Shown here: positions 1 through 8,467 of the stretch, one piece after another | Layout: the number at the start of each line of letters is the position of its first letter | How positions within the stretch are numbered: the stretch's first letter is position 1 | Notes under the pieces: generated by a model | Database searches by the model: none | Seen by the model: the letters and a program-made list of their open reading frames with translations, nothing else | What the model was told of the DNA's origin: nothing | Translations under genes and position numbers: made by a program | DNA from: Davidsoniella eucalypti | Taxonomy: Eukaryota > Ascomycota > Sordariomycetes > Microascales > Ceratocystidaceae | Length of the DNA stretch: 16,615 nt | NCBI GenBank assembly: GCA_004009845.1 | Contig: RMBW01000275.1 | Coordinates: forward strand, 1-16,615 | Direction of reading: 5' to 3'

Positions 1-173
1 CCCCCCAAAAGACAAAACGCCTGCCGCCGGTTTGTTTGCCAAAAGAAAAACAAAATCTGTATCCGTACATCAAAATATCGGATCAGTTGGTCCATCGTCC
101 GCTGCTTCCTTCCATCTCTTCCCTCGCCCGTTCGTTGGGTTCCATCGGTACAACCGACCTTCGTTACAAGTTC
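1..173. other. 3' flank of the NAD kinase gene
   Basis: This short stretch lies downstream of the NAD kinase stop codon and should hold its 3' untranslated region and polyadenylation signals. I see no gene in it. An open frame starting at 32 runs into the antisense of the NAD kinase coding region and resembles nothing known. Confidence 0.5.
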
Positions 174-2003
174 TCACATGCTCAGCATGCTCATCTGGCG
201 GTGTAAAGGACTCGCAGCCTGACTACCATCCTCGCTGGCATAGTATGCCGAATCAGTATCGATATCCCACTCCGGCTCGTTAGCATTGCGGTCATCGCCC
301 TCGATAGGAGAAGCATCGAAGGGCTTCTGTGCAGCTGCGCGCGTGTTCCAGCGTAGCGTGCGCGACACGCTATCGAACCATTCGGTATCGGTGCGAGTGA
401 CGGTAGGGAAGGGGTACTGCGATGCGGTGATGGTGACACAGTCGCCTTGGCGCAGCTCGACACGTCCCTTGCCGTCGAAGGCGCAGTATGCGGTGGCACG
501 TGAGTTGTGTGGGATGCAGACACGCAGAGCCATGGTGTCGGAAAGCACCATGGGCCGGAACGATAGCGTATGTGGGCAGATGGGCGTCAACAGGATGGCG
601 GGGATGTCTGGGTGGACTAATGAGCCACCCGCCGATAGCGAGTAGGCTGTGCTGCCAGTGGGGGTGCTGAAGATGCAGCCGTCAGCCTGGACGACGGTCA
701 GCAGCTCGCCGTCGCCGTAGAGCTCTAGGTTGGACACATAGGGCGACGGGCCGCGGTCGATGACCAGCTCGTTGAGCACCTCGAATTGCTCGCCTTCGCT
801 GACAGGCGGCTGGTTGACGCCCCGGTTGCGGAACACGGTGCAGGTGAAGCGCATGCGCAGGTTGACCTTCATGCCAGTGTCGCCCATGATGCGGCCCAGA
901 TGCTCGGTGTAGCGCTCGTACTCGAAGCTAGTCAAGAAGCCAAGCGAGCCCAGACTGAACGACAGCGTGGGAGGCACGATGCGCTGGAACAGCCACGATG
1001 TGAAGAGGACGGTACCGTCGCCGCCCAGGGTCAGCACGAGGTCGAACTTCTCGGGCTGGGTCCAGCATAGATCGGGCGACCAGTAGCGCAACATGGCGTT
1101 GAAGCGCGGATCGAGGCTGGTCAGGCCGGCAGCGTCGAAGCGGCGTGAGTTGCGCAGCTTGGCGTCGACGTAGACGTTAACGCCGACGTCGGATCCGTAG
1201 CGCGGGGTGCGCAGCAGCCACATGGCAAGCTCGCGCGTGAGGTAGACCAGCTGGTTATCGCGGGCCTTTGTCACGATCATGACGTTGCGGACGGCGCGCT
1301 TGATGGGGCGGCGCTGCAGCTGCTTGCTGATCTCGCGCACCGAAGTGGCAGTCTGCACCAGGCGCGAGTGCGACATGGCCTCGTCGCTCTTGATCTCCTC
1401 CAGCACCTTGTCGATGTCCACGGCGTCGTCGAAGCGCTTGTGATAGAAGCACGGGCTCTGTAGCGCCGGCACGGCTGTGGGTACTCCGGGCGTGTAGCTG
1501 CGCGAACTGGCGACGGTGGTCATCTCGAGACTGTTGAGGGCCTCGGCCAGCGAGGACGGATCGGCGGCGCCCTTGGCGGCGGGGGCCGAGCTGGCGCCGT
1601 TGCCCAGGGCTGAGGTGTTGAACGACGACAGCATCTCCGATAGAGAGAGAGCGTGCGGTTTGTTGGCGCGGGCAACGGACGAGAGGGTTGTTGGGCGCAA
1701 CGGCGGCGGCACGATGCGGGCTTTCTCGGCGGCAGAGAGAGTGGCGGGCGACGAGATGGTGGTGTTGATGGCAGCAGAAACAGCAGTAACAGCAGTGGCA
1801 GTGGCAGTGGCAGTGGTAGTAGAAGCTGTAGAACCTGTGGTGGGCGCTGCTGGTTGCTGGACACTGGCCTGCAGCGCACTGTCGATGGTCGAAGAGGCAG
1901 CGCTGGCCTGGTTATTATAGCCGCCAGGCATTTGCAGCGGCGGGCTGTTTAGTGCTGGATGCACAGCGCTAGGCTCGCTCGGTGGCACGGCAGTATAAGT
2001 CAT
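174..2003 (-). CDS. UTR1: NAD kinase (ATP-NAD kinase, Utr1/Pos5 family)
   Basis: Phosphorylates NAD(H) to NADP(H) with ATP and so sets the cell's NADP supply; a Utr1-type enzyme would be cytosolic. The single exon encodes 609 residues. The family hallmarks are in order: GGDGT (327-331, nucleotide binding and catalysis), the NE motif in NELVIDRG (411-418), and the glycine-rich NAD-binding block from DGCIFSTPTGSTAYSLSAGG (441-460) through HP (464-465), followed by PICPHTLSFRP (474-484). The catalytic domain covers roughly 238-555. Residues 1-180 are a low-complexity Ala/Ser/Thr/Pro leader with a TATATATAV run near 64-72 encoded by a short hexamer repeat, and the tail after 560 is acidic. The length is near that of yeast Utr1 (about 530) plus a longer leader, and no clear mitochondrial presequence is visible, so Utr1 is favoured over Pos5. 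The start is the first ATG of the open frame. Family assignment is secure; the exact orthologue name is inferred. Confidence 0.95.
   Translation of the reverse strand: MTYTAVPPSEPSAVHPALNSPPLQMPGGYNNQASAASSTIDSALQASVQQPAAPTTGSTASTTTATATATAVTAVSAAINTTISSPATLSAAEKARIVPPPLRPTTLSSVARANKPHALSLSEMLSSFNTSALGNGASSAPAAKGAADPSSLAEALNSLEMTTVASSRSYTPGVPTAVPALQSPCFYHKRFDDAVDIDKVLEEIKSDEAMSHSRLVQTATSVREISKQLQRRPIKRAVRNVMIVTKARDNQLVYLTRELAMWLLRTPRYGSDVGVNVYVDAKLRNSRRFDAAGLTSLDPRFNAMLRYWSPDLCWTQPEKFDLVLTLGGDGTVLFTSWLFQRIVPPTLSFSLGSLGFLTSFEYERYTEHLGRIMGDTGMKVNLRMRFTCTVFRNRGVNQPPVSEGEQFEVLNELVIDRGPSPYVSNLELYGDGELLTVVQADGCIFSTPTGSTAYSLSAGGSLVHPDIPAILLTPICPHTLSFRPMVLSDTMALRVCIPHNSRATAYCAFDGKGRVELRQGDCVTITASQYPFPTVTRTDTEWFDSVSRTLRWNTRAAAQKPFDASPIEGDDRNANEPEWDIDTDSAYYASEDGSQAASPLHRQMSMLSM
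1791..1823. repeat. Short imperfect hexamer repeat inside the NAD kinase leader
   Basis: About four near-identical GTGGCA units (plus strand) sit next to interrupted CAG/CAA-like units. On the coding strand they give an alternating Thr-Ala run in the disordered N-terminus. Simple repeats of this kind often vary in length between strains without shifting frame. Confidence 0.6.
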
Positions 2004-2231
2004 TGTCGGACGCTGCTAGGCGGAGCGTTATAGTGCGTTGTAGCTGGTGCTAGTGGATGTTCCAGTGCTGTCTCTCACTAGAAAAACAGTAACCGACTAG
2101 CCGAGAAGAATAAAAAAGCTCGCTTCTGGAAGGATCAACAAGGCGAATGGCGAGCTCACCCAAGGAAAAAAAACCCGAAAAAAACGATGTAATCCCCCAG
2201 AGTAAAAGAAGTGCTGATGGAGATTTTCAAA

Positions 2232-2244
2232 CGCCGAGACGGCG
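2232..2244. promoter_or_regulatory. CGCCG-AGA-CGGCG inverted repeat upstream of NAD kinase
   Basis: A perfect 5-bp inverted repeat around three bases lies about 230 bp upstream of the NAD kinase ATG. Inverted CCG/CGG triplets are the usual target of Zn2Cys6 fungal regulators. The factor and function are unknown, and the sequence could also form a small hairpin in a long 5' leader. Confidence 0.3.
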
Positions 2245-2534
2245 AAAGGGAATTGAAATTGATCGGTGAGACAAGGCGATATGCCTCTTTTTGTGCCTGT
2301 TCTGTGTAATTCTGGTCTCGGAATCTATCCAGCTAAAACACAACGTAGTCAAAAGGTCTCTCAGATTCAATATCTTGCTATTTATCTTCAAAAAACGGCA
2401 TGTTAGCACGGGTTCATTTCAATAGCAAGGCAGGCTAGTGCTAACGCCCTGAAACTAGCTCGACAGTCGACCAGACTTGCCAACATTGGCACAGGAAAAC
2501 TACGCAACACGTAGTCTCTCCTTCGCATAGGCCT

Positions 2535-2858
2535 TCACCACCCAAGCTGGCCGGCTTCCCCATCCCAGGTCCGTTCATATCTCTGTCTGCCAGCAGACTT
2601 GACGATATCACGAGCTATAGACCAACTCCGTTCGACTGGGAAGGATGTCGATACACCAAAAGACCCTTGGTCTGAGCTGCAACCGCTAAGCTGCAACACG
2701 GAAATAGAGTAAAAGCCGCACAACCACACTAGACTGGCCGGACATAGTCTTGAACCGTTCCCGCGAATATTAGGCGTGTTTTCATGCATTAGCTTGCTCG
2801 ATAAGGGACGCGGAAGCCGCGGCCTTCGAGTCCCTTTTGCAACCTTAGCACACACCAA
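2535..2858 (-). other. Unrecognised 107-codon open frame (low confidence)
   Basis: An open frame of about 107 codons, closed by TGA at 2535, lies in a locally GC-richer island of the gene-poor region. It has no ATG at its 5' limit: 2856-2858 is TTG on the minus strand. The first in-frame ATG is internal and leaves about 84 codons. It sits downstream of a leftward TATA box (3011-3018) and a consensus splice donor (2933), so it could be part of a spliced transcript or a long NAD kinase 5' leader. The translation matches no family I know. Confidence 0.15.
2803..2836. repeat. 34-bp GC-rich imperfect palindrome
   Basis: AAGGGAC at 2803-2809 is mirrored by GTCCCTT at 2830-2836. Inside, CGGA pairs with TTCG (one G-T) and GCC pairs with GGC around a GC centre, so 14 of 16 positions pair. 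It could act as a hairpin in a transcript or as a site for a dimeric DNA-binding protein, since it contains CGG/CCG triplets. Confidence 0.5.
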
Positions 2859-3010
2859 ACCATAATCGTCGGACTGACGTTCGCAGGCTGTCCAACACGA
2901 GAAGAAAATGGAAATAAAAACACATGTGCTTACCTGTAAGCAATGCTATACGAAAACTGACGATGCTGTGCAAGGCTAATCGTGGTTCTGGGAAACAAGA
3001 CTCGGACCGG

Positions 3011-3018
3011 CTTTTATA
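3011..3018 (-). promoter_or_regulatory. TATA box directed left (TATAAAAG)
   Basis: TATAAAAG reads on the minus strand. About 80 bp downstream, at 2933, lies a consensus splice donor (CAG|GTAAGC). The nearest known leftward gene is NAD kinase, whose ATG is about 1 kb away, so this could start a long spliced leader or a separate transcript. Confidence 0.35.
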
Positions 3019-3063
3019 TGAACGACTGCTTCCAAATATCCAAATATGGCAATATGGTAATTA

Positions 3064-3071
3064 TATAAAAG
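3064..3071 (+). promoter_or_regulatory. TATA box directed right (TATAAAAG)
   Basis: TATAAAAG on the plus strand is the same octamer as the leftward box 45 bp away, giving a back-to-back pair. No recognisable plus-strand gene follows within several kilobases. If used, it would drive a non-coding or unrecognised transcript. Confidence 0.3.
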
Positions 3072-3896
3072 AGGCGACGAGATTATTCGACGAATAGAAA
3101 CTGTCCTTGATGTGATTGAACGTGGGATTTGGGCGGCACGGAATTAGAAGAGGGAATATTAAGTAATAAAAGAGCAGAACTACCAGAGTCCAAGAACGTG
3201 CACAGCACAATGAACAGTATATAAAAATAAAAAAAGAAGAAAAAAAAGAAGAAAAAAAAGAAAGAAGTAAAGGTGCTGCTCTCGCTCACATCCAAGGTTG
3301 ACGACAGAACTGGAAGATCGAAAACAAACGAGAAGCTTGCCATGACAGACTTGGCGATGGCCGTTTTATAACGATCTTTCTCCATGTCCATTCTCTACCT
3401 AATCAGACTCAGACAACGGCTCCGTATTATTCTGTAACTCGCTATTTCCTCTGCTCTGCTCTTGTCGTGATGCTTTGGCATTTCTCAGGAACCCAACCGC
3501 AGTCTAATCAAGCCTCCCATAGTGACGCTTAGCTTCTTCCCCCCCCTCCAATAACCCCCAGTCCCGGTCCTGGACCTAGTCCTCCTGGGCTGGGCACCTG
3601 GGGTCGGCAAACATAAAACATGAGCAGAACGAGGGCATTGTCGCAGAGAAGCACTGTTAGAAGACAAGGGGTTCATGTTTGATAGGTTTGGCCTATACAA
3701 TGAATCCAATAGACATCTTACTAGCTTCTAACTATATTGTATGTAGCCAATACATGTATTCACTGAACTTTCACTACAGCTAATGCATATTTTGACTACT
3801 ACTGTTACAGCCTTTCAGTCTCATTGCTTGCTACTCTCAAGCCTTTGCTCGCCTTCACATTATGTACATATGCCACAGGAAATCCAGGGGGCTTTG

Positions 3897-4286
3897 TTAC
3901 CCGGAACAAGTGTACGAGGTTGAAGACGACATCTGAGCTCGATTGAAAAGCCAAGTTTCCCTCATCGACTGATATGAAGGCCAAGTCTGTATGTATGAAG
4001 CACTTTTCAGCATGAGCTGATTTGCCATATCACTTACTCTCTCTCCCATGAGTGAGTTTAATTTTTCCCTCTCCAAACTTTTACCTTTTTCTCCGAGTGT
4101 CCAAAAACAGTTAAAGTAGCGAGAGACATGCAGAACATGGTTTATCTCAACTATCCAAAGGATCGTGGCCTCTGCTAAAACTATCCAATTTGTCTGCATG
4201 TTGGGATGTAAAAGAGCGTTTCTTAGCTGGAATGCAAGCTTTTGTCTTAAGCGCCCGACTGCTTTGTCAGATAGTTTATTCATCAT
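3897..4286 (-). other. Unrecognised 129-codon open frame (low confidence)
   Basis: An ATG-initiated frame of 129 codons, ending in TAA, in AT-rich sequence. It contains a possible 51-nt stopless intron, from GTAAGTGATATGG near 4033 to CATACAG near 3985, whose removal keeps the frame and leaves about 112 residues. No known domain, signal peptide or membrane span is evident. It may be chance, a relic or a lineage-specific gene. Confidence 0.15.
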
Positions 4287-4733
4287 GCGAAATCACATCC
4301 TCTCTATCTAGCCTGATTTGTAGAAGAAGTATTGGCTAACTCTTCAAGTATCATCACCACTTAATATCACACTCATATCTAAGGCATCATCATACAATAT
4401 CACCAAGGATGGAAATTTTCAGCTTGTCTGAGCGGCTAAGACAACAAGAGCCAATCGCTATATACCAGCATCCTCTATCACTTTGTGACTTACACGAACA
4501 CCCCGCTCAAGTCAATGCAAAGTGATAGAGTGAGTCCTCGAGGTCATCGACTATCTGCATGCAACTGTGATGAACCGTTCTAGGCCTATGTGATAAGGCT
4601 TCATCGAGGCAGCATTGATTACGGATATTCAAAGTGACAATGATATTTCATCCATTGATTCGTTTTGAAAGTAGAAAATTATAAATGTCAAATATATCAT
4701 TTTTGAGCATGGATTAGATGAATGTGATGAAAT

Positions 4734-4752
4734 GTTAGGGTTACATTAACCC
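4734..4752. repeat. Telomere-like unit within a GGGTTA-CAT-TAACCC inverted repeat
   Basis: GTTAGGGTTA at 4734-4743 carries one TTAGGG unit. Its GGGTTA half (4738-4743) is mirrored by TAACCC (4747-4752) around CAT, a perfect 6-bp inverted repeat. It resembles paired telo-boxes of the kind bound by Myb/telobox factors such as Tbf1. Function is not shown. Confidence 0.35.
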
Positions 4753-5155
4753 ACATAGAGTAAGCCCCATACGGAGACTTCTATTCTGGAAATGCAAGCC
4801 TCTAAGTTTATGGTCCTATATATTTCCCTGGCGGCTCTGACTTGGACTTTCTTGATGACCCTTTTGATAGTCCGCTATTCGTCCCTGTATCAAAACGAGC
4901 AACCATGTTCAACCTCTGACCGTTAAACCGCTGGAAGCTTTTTCGGAACTTGATTGTAACTCTGTAGGGTTGAGTGAACCGGACTTTCTGTCCCTGTTTC
5001 GCAAGTTTATATTTGTTTCTTCTTTCATTCTTGATTGGCTTTACTTGACATATCAATGGTGGAAAAGCCTTTGCAATAAAGAGTGTTTTAGAATAACGAG
5101 AAACTATGGTTCTAGCATATTAGTTATATCGGATCTCTACAAGTAGTTATACATA

Positions 5156-5170
5156 CAGGCAGGCAGGCAG
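5156..5170. repeat. CAGG microsatellite, about 3.5 units
   Basis: A short perfect CAGG tandem run, too short to be more than a simple repeat. Confidence 0.6.
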
Positions 5171-5200
5171 CCGCATATAGTGGCTTGCAGATTCCCAATC

Positions 5201-5216
5201 GCTCGGTGTTCCGAGC
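5201..5216. repeat. Perfect hairpin GCTCGG-TGTT-CCGAGC
   Basis: A 6-bp GC-rich stem closes a four-base loop in otherwise AT-rich sequence. There is no long T tract and no neighbouring gene end, so no terminator role is claimed. It may be structural RNA or chance. Confidence 0.4.
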
Positions 5217-5439
5217 CCATGCCAAGCCAATTTTCTGCATCGAAAGAGGGACGATTGACAAGTTGTCTTGATATTTCTTGATCCGCCGTCATCCCGTTTC
5301 GACTTGCCATGTATAGCCATCAGGACATGTCTTATTTGAAAGGTCATGACGGACTTCGGCTCATCTTGGGTGGTATCGAAGTAAAGATAAATTTCCTATG
5401 AGCCGACCCCTTGAGAGAGGGCTTTGACTTTTGCTATAT

Positions 5440-6054
5440 TCATACTTTGTCTTCTCTTTCCGACTCTCCGAAGTTTGCCCTTAAGGTTTTCTTTATTTCT
5501 CCTTTTTCTTTTCTTTCTGCCACCCCATAATTAGGCTCAGATTTAGTATGGAGTTTTCTATTGTCATCATCTGATATACAAATATGCTTCGGTTGGTGAT
5601 TTGAGCTAATGTGATATATAAATAACTTACATACGTACCGTTACTAGTGGCACTTACTTGAACTTAGGGATGTCGTCTAGATATACATGTCCTTTTTGAA
5701 TTTGTGCCGCAGTTGCCGCAAACACGATCGTCGACAATTCGAAGTGTTTAGCGAATCTATCGTTTGGGTTAGGGTTAGGATGGACAAGCGAATGCTCTGT
5801 CATATGAATGATCACTTTTCTCAACTGAGAGATCACAATATTGAACTTTTTGCACTCGTTGCAATTGAAAATCCCATAATGCATCTTTTGACCGCTTCTT
5901 CGCTTACTTGTCTGACATTTGCAGAGTTTTTCAAAACGGTGGCTATCACAAAGCTTTCTCCTTCTTCCTTAGCACAGGGATTTTCTTGTTGGTGTTGCGT
6001 AGCTTGAATTGTCAAATAATCATGACCTTTCTTTTTTTTTCTTTTCCTTTTCAT
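5440..6054 (-). other. Candidate three-exon gene or relic, function unknown (low confidence)
   Basis: A minus-strand model joins exons 6054-5908, 5824-5658 and 5605-5440 into 160 codons with frame preserved. The donors are CAA|GTAAGC (5907) and TTCAA|GTAAGT (5657). The acceptors are CTCTCAG (5825) and CATTAG (5606). Introns of 83 and 52 nt would be removed. The middle frame ends in a TAA that is itself part of the GTAAGT donor, which suggests an exon boundary. Against it: the first codons come from a purine tract (KRKRKKKK), branch points are weak, and I recognise no domain. The opposite strand also has a 106-codon frame here (5687-6007). This could be a lineage-specific gene, a decayed gene or chance. 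Confidence 0.15.
5766..5780. repeat. Interstitial telomere-like repeat, about 2.5 TTAGGG units
   Basis: GGGTTAGGGTTAGGA is more than two units of the canonical telomere repeat found in most filamentous fungi. It is too short to be a chromosome end and is surrounded by non-telomeric sequence. It may be a protein-binding site or a repair footprint. Confidence 0.5.
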
Positions 6055-6391
6055 GCCCTTTCTTAATTATCTCTCTGTGATATGATATAATCCTAGACTA
6101 GTTTCGTACACTTGGAAAACGGGTATATGGACTTCCGCGTCGTAGTCTTTTTGTGGCTTGAAAATGTTGCTATAGAGGTCAGGTAAAAGAAATCCAAAAG
6201 ACACCTGTACGCGCAAGACGAACCAAACAAGAAGGAAAAAAAAAACCGAAAAAGAAAGAGTGACAAGTGCCCATGTAAAGGTTCGAGCACAGCCTAAACA
6301 GGGTGGTCTTGTCGTTTCGAGAGAATCTTTCCTTGTTTCATAGCTTGTCTTCTATTTGGCATGTACGTATTGGAAAAAGGGATCCGGAGTT

Positions 6392-6450
6392 TTTGGTCTT
6401 GCTTTGGTCTTGCTAGTTGTCTTTGGTCTTGTTAATTATCTTTGATCTCA
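6392..6450. repeat. TTTGGTCTTG direct-repeat cluster
   Basis: Three exact copies of TTTGGTCTTG (6392-6401, 6403-6412, 6422-6431) are followed by a degenerate copy, TTTGATCTCA (6441-6450). The first two are 11 bp apart, one DNA turn. This may be a binding-site array or a small decayed tandem repeat. Confidence 0.55.
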
Positions 6451-7444
6451 TTGAACCTAGGCTAAGCAACGCTGGCGACATGAGGAGTTAACCGTGAAAC
6501 ACTACATCTGCCCGAATCGAGACAGGCCAAAACCTTGCTTTATTATTATTGTTTTGTGTCTAGCTGAACTAAACCAAGCATACAACTTAGTTGTAGGTCC
6601 CGTCAAGGCAGGGACAAACAAGATTCAAGCGCTATGACAGCTTCCAGACTTTGCTGTAATTGTACGCAATACCTTGAGGACCTCTACTTGTTTATCACAT
6701 ATCATAGTCAAGCATAATCACACTTGACACTGGCACGAACTTCAGCATAGACTATACTCAACTACGATTTGGCCGGCGTGTCGTCCGGTTTCCAGACTTT
6801 GTAACGTACCATCTGCCATTGGCTTAACCCACCGACAACTATGTTTCTACTCCCTTTTGATGTGCCGCTGAGACTTTGCATAATCATCTTGTTCATGTAT
6901 TCATGATAGTCTCGGCGCTAAACATCGCCCGATGACTTAGTAAGGACTGTGAGTGAGTGACTACGTGACATCGCGGAATTTCGGGCTTCCGGGACAAGGG
7001 AAGATGAGCTGTGTAAATGCACTTTTCCCTCTTATTTATTTGTCTATGGTTGTGAATCGTATCGAACTGTAGAGGCTATTCGTGCCATATGTAGTATATA
7101 TTCGTATCGGTGGTAGTAACCGCATGTGAGAGTCATAACTGTATGGGTATATTGTATTACTAGTGTTTTCTTCTTCTTTTGTTTTTGTTTTGTATTGACA
7201 TGACCGGACTGGGTTCCTTCTTTCTATTTGTTTCGTTTGTTCTTGGAGAGTAAAAGGGGAGAAATAAGAGGATGTTGTCGAAGTCTGCTACCCTTGCTTA
7301 TTGGCTCTTGCTTTACGTTCCTTCATGGCGATGATACGTGCGCTCCGTTTCTGACTTCTGACTTCCGACTTCCATCCACAATTCTCATCTCTTTGCTATC
7401 TCCTATCTTCCTTTGTGACATACCGCCTTTCCCCCCTCCTTTTC

Positions 7445-8467
7445 TTACGCGACGGCCTTCCAACGTAGGTCATCCTGCACTTTGGAAACCATCACTGACC
7501 GCATAAACTGCTTCATGTTTGTTGGCTCGCTAGCACTCACGCCCTCCATGGCCGTATCGAGGGATTGTTCATCTTCTATCGCTCTGCAGCATACTTGTCT
7601 CGCCGTGGCGATCAATTGGTCTAACTCGGCGGGTGAAAAGCTTCCTTCGCTCTCTGTGACGAGGAGCTCGTCCTTGGATGTGAAGCCAAAGACATGCACA
7701 GAACGGGCCCGACTGGCCTCGACGGCAGACGGGTCTACAATGATTTTAGAGTCGCCTTCAGAACATGGGATAGCAAGAAGTGTGGCAGTGGCAAGACACT
7801 TCAAAGAGACAGCCGCTGACATGAGACCGAGAACGGCGGCATGAAGCAATGCTGGAATGGCGGGCAAGTTCTGTGCAGCCAAGGAAATAAGGAGCTATTA
7901 GCCAAGGTATATACAGATGGGATTTCTTATAGAAACATCGGTGGGACTCACAGCTTGCGCCTGGATGATCTTGGCGTTTACATAGTCGTTTTCAGGCGTC
8001 TCGGTGATCTGGAGAACGATCTGGATCTGAGAACGCGGAAAGTCCTTGACTGGGATGATCACACTGAGAACGGACTGGAGGATAGACTCCAGATGTCTTT
8101 CACGAGTTCCTGTATGGATGTCAGGTGTTAGATAATTGTCATCATGAGTCCCAAGTTCGCAAGGTTACACGATATATTCCCCTTAAATAATAAATGGCAC
8201 TCAAGGTTTGGTACATATATACTTGGAAGCGTAGGGTCGGTCGGTTTCTATGTTCGTTTCTTGGATTCGTTTCTTACCTCCAACTCCTGCGGCGGGCCGT
8301 ACCACGACGTCGATGATCGCTCTGAAAGCAGCTTCATCTCTCTTGGATGGCGGTGCCTCGATAGGGCCGTTTACTGATGCGAGAACCTTGTAGCCATTGT
8401 GCGAGAAGGCCGCCGAGCCATCGGCGCGAGGCAGTAGCGCAAGATGTACTTCAGGTGCCGTTGACAT
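7445..8467 (-). CDS. RRP46: Exosome core subunit Rrp46 (RNase PH-like)
   Basis: Subunit of the six-member RNase PH-type ring of the eukaryotic exosome, which channels RNA for 3'-5' processing and decay in nucleus and cytoplasm. Exons 8467-8278, 8109-7952 and 7870-7445 join to 257 codons plus stop. The introns are 168 nt (GTAAGA...CATACAG) and 81 nt (GTGAGT...GCACAG). The 257 residues compare with about 223-235 in yeast and human. The family pattern is clear: an N-terminal strand with DGSAAF and a VNGPIEAP block near 33-40, GGTRERHLES across exon junction 1 (63-72), IQIVLQITETPENDYVNAKI (93-112), PALLHAAVLGLM (122-133), and a C-terminal block reading VDPSA...VFGFTSKDELLVTESEGSF. It shares a 595-bp promoter with the divergent PP2A activator gene. 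The long first intron carries CTAAC and CTGAC branch-like sequences close to its acceptor. Identification is strong; splice sites are read from consensus. Confidence 0.9.

Larger units (their letters stand above)
2004..7444. other. 5.4 kb gene-poor region between NAD kinase and RRP46
   Basis: No recognisable protein, tRNA or rRNA gene was found on either strand. The region is AT-rich with long purine or pyrimidine tracts (for example 3224-3270 and 6028-6053). It must contain the NAD kinase promoter at its left end and the RRP46 3' region at its right end. Smaller supported items are listed separately: a CGCCG/CGGCG inverted repeat, a large palindrome, divergent TATA boxes, telomere-like units, a hairpin, a TTTGGTCTTG repeat cluster and three weak ORF candidates. 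The other gene-free gaps here are 122-933 bp, apart from the 1.5 kb right flank, so this one stands out. It could carry non-coding transcripts, a degraded gene or a fast-evolving lineage-specific gene. Confidence 0.6.

Noticed and set aside
286..1920. Several plus-strand open frames of 60-134 codons.
   Set aside because: They are antisense shadows of the GC-rich NAD kinase coding sequence.
2098..2160. Possible 63-nt intron in the NAD kinase 5' leader (GTGAGC...GGCTAG on the minus strand).
   Set aside because: No CTAAC/CTGAC-like branch point is visible, so the sites alone are not enough.
3083..3391. Minus-strand open frame with a long Phe run.
   Set aside because: The Phe run is the translation of a purine-rich simple-sequence tract (3224-3270). 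No domain is visible.
3739..3810. Plus-strand intron-like stretch GTATGT...GCTAAT...TTACAG.
   Set aside because: The branch point is rather far from the acceptor and no open frame flanks it, so it is not supported as an exon boundary.
4850..4918. TTGATGA and CTGA at a distance fitting a box C/D snoRNA.
   Set aside because: The C box lacks the purine at its first position, and the ends do not form a terminal stem.
4808..5347. Two minus-strand frames of 82 and 66 codons.
   Set aside because: They are short, with no recognisable domain, no promoter and no splice support. Their compositions are unlike the confident genes here.
5766..5780. Possible chromosome end because of TTAGGG units.
   Set aside because: There are only about 2.5 units, with unique sequence and genes on both sides.
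5687..6007. Plus-strand open frame of 106 codons.
   Set aside because: It overlaps the minus-strand candidate that has splice signals, and has no recognisable domain or promoter. It was left as a competing possibility only.
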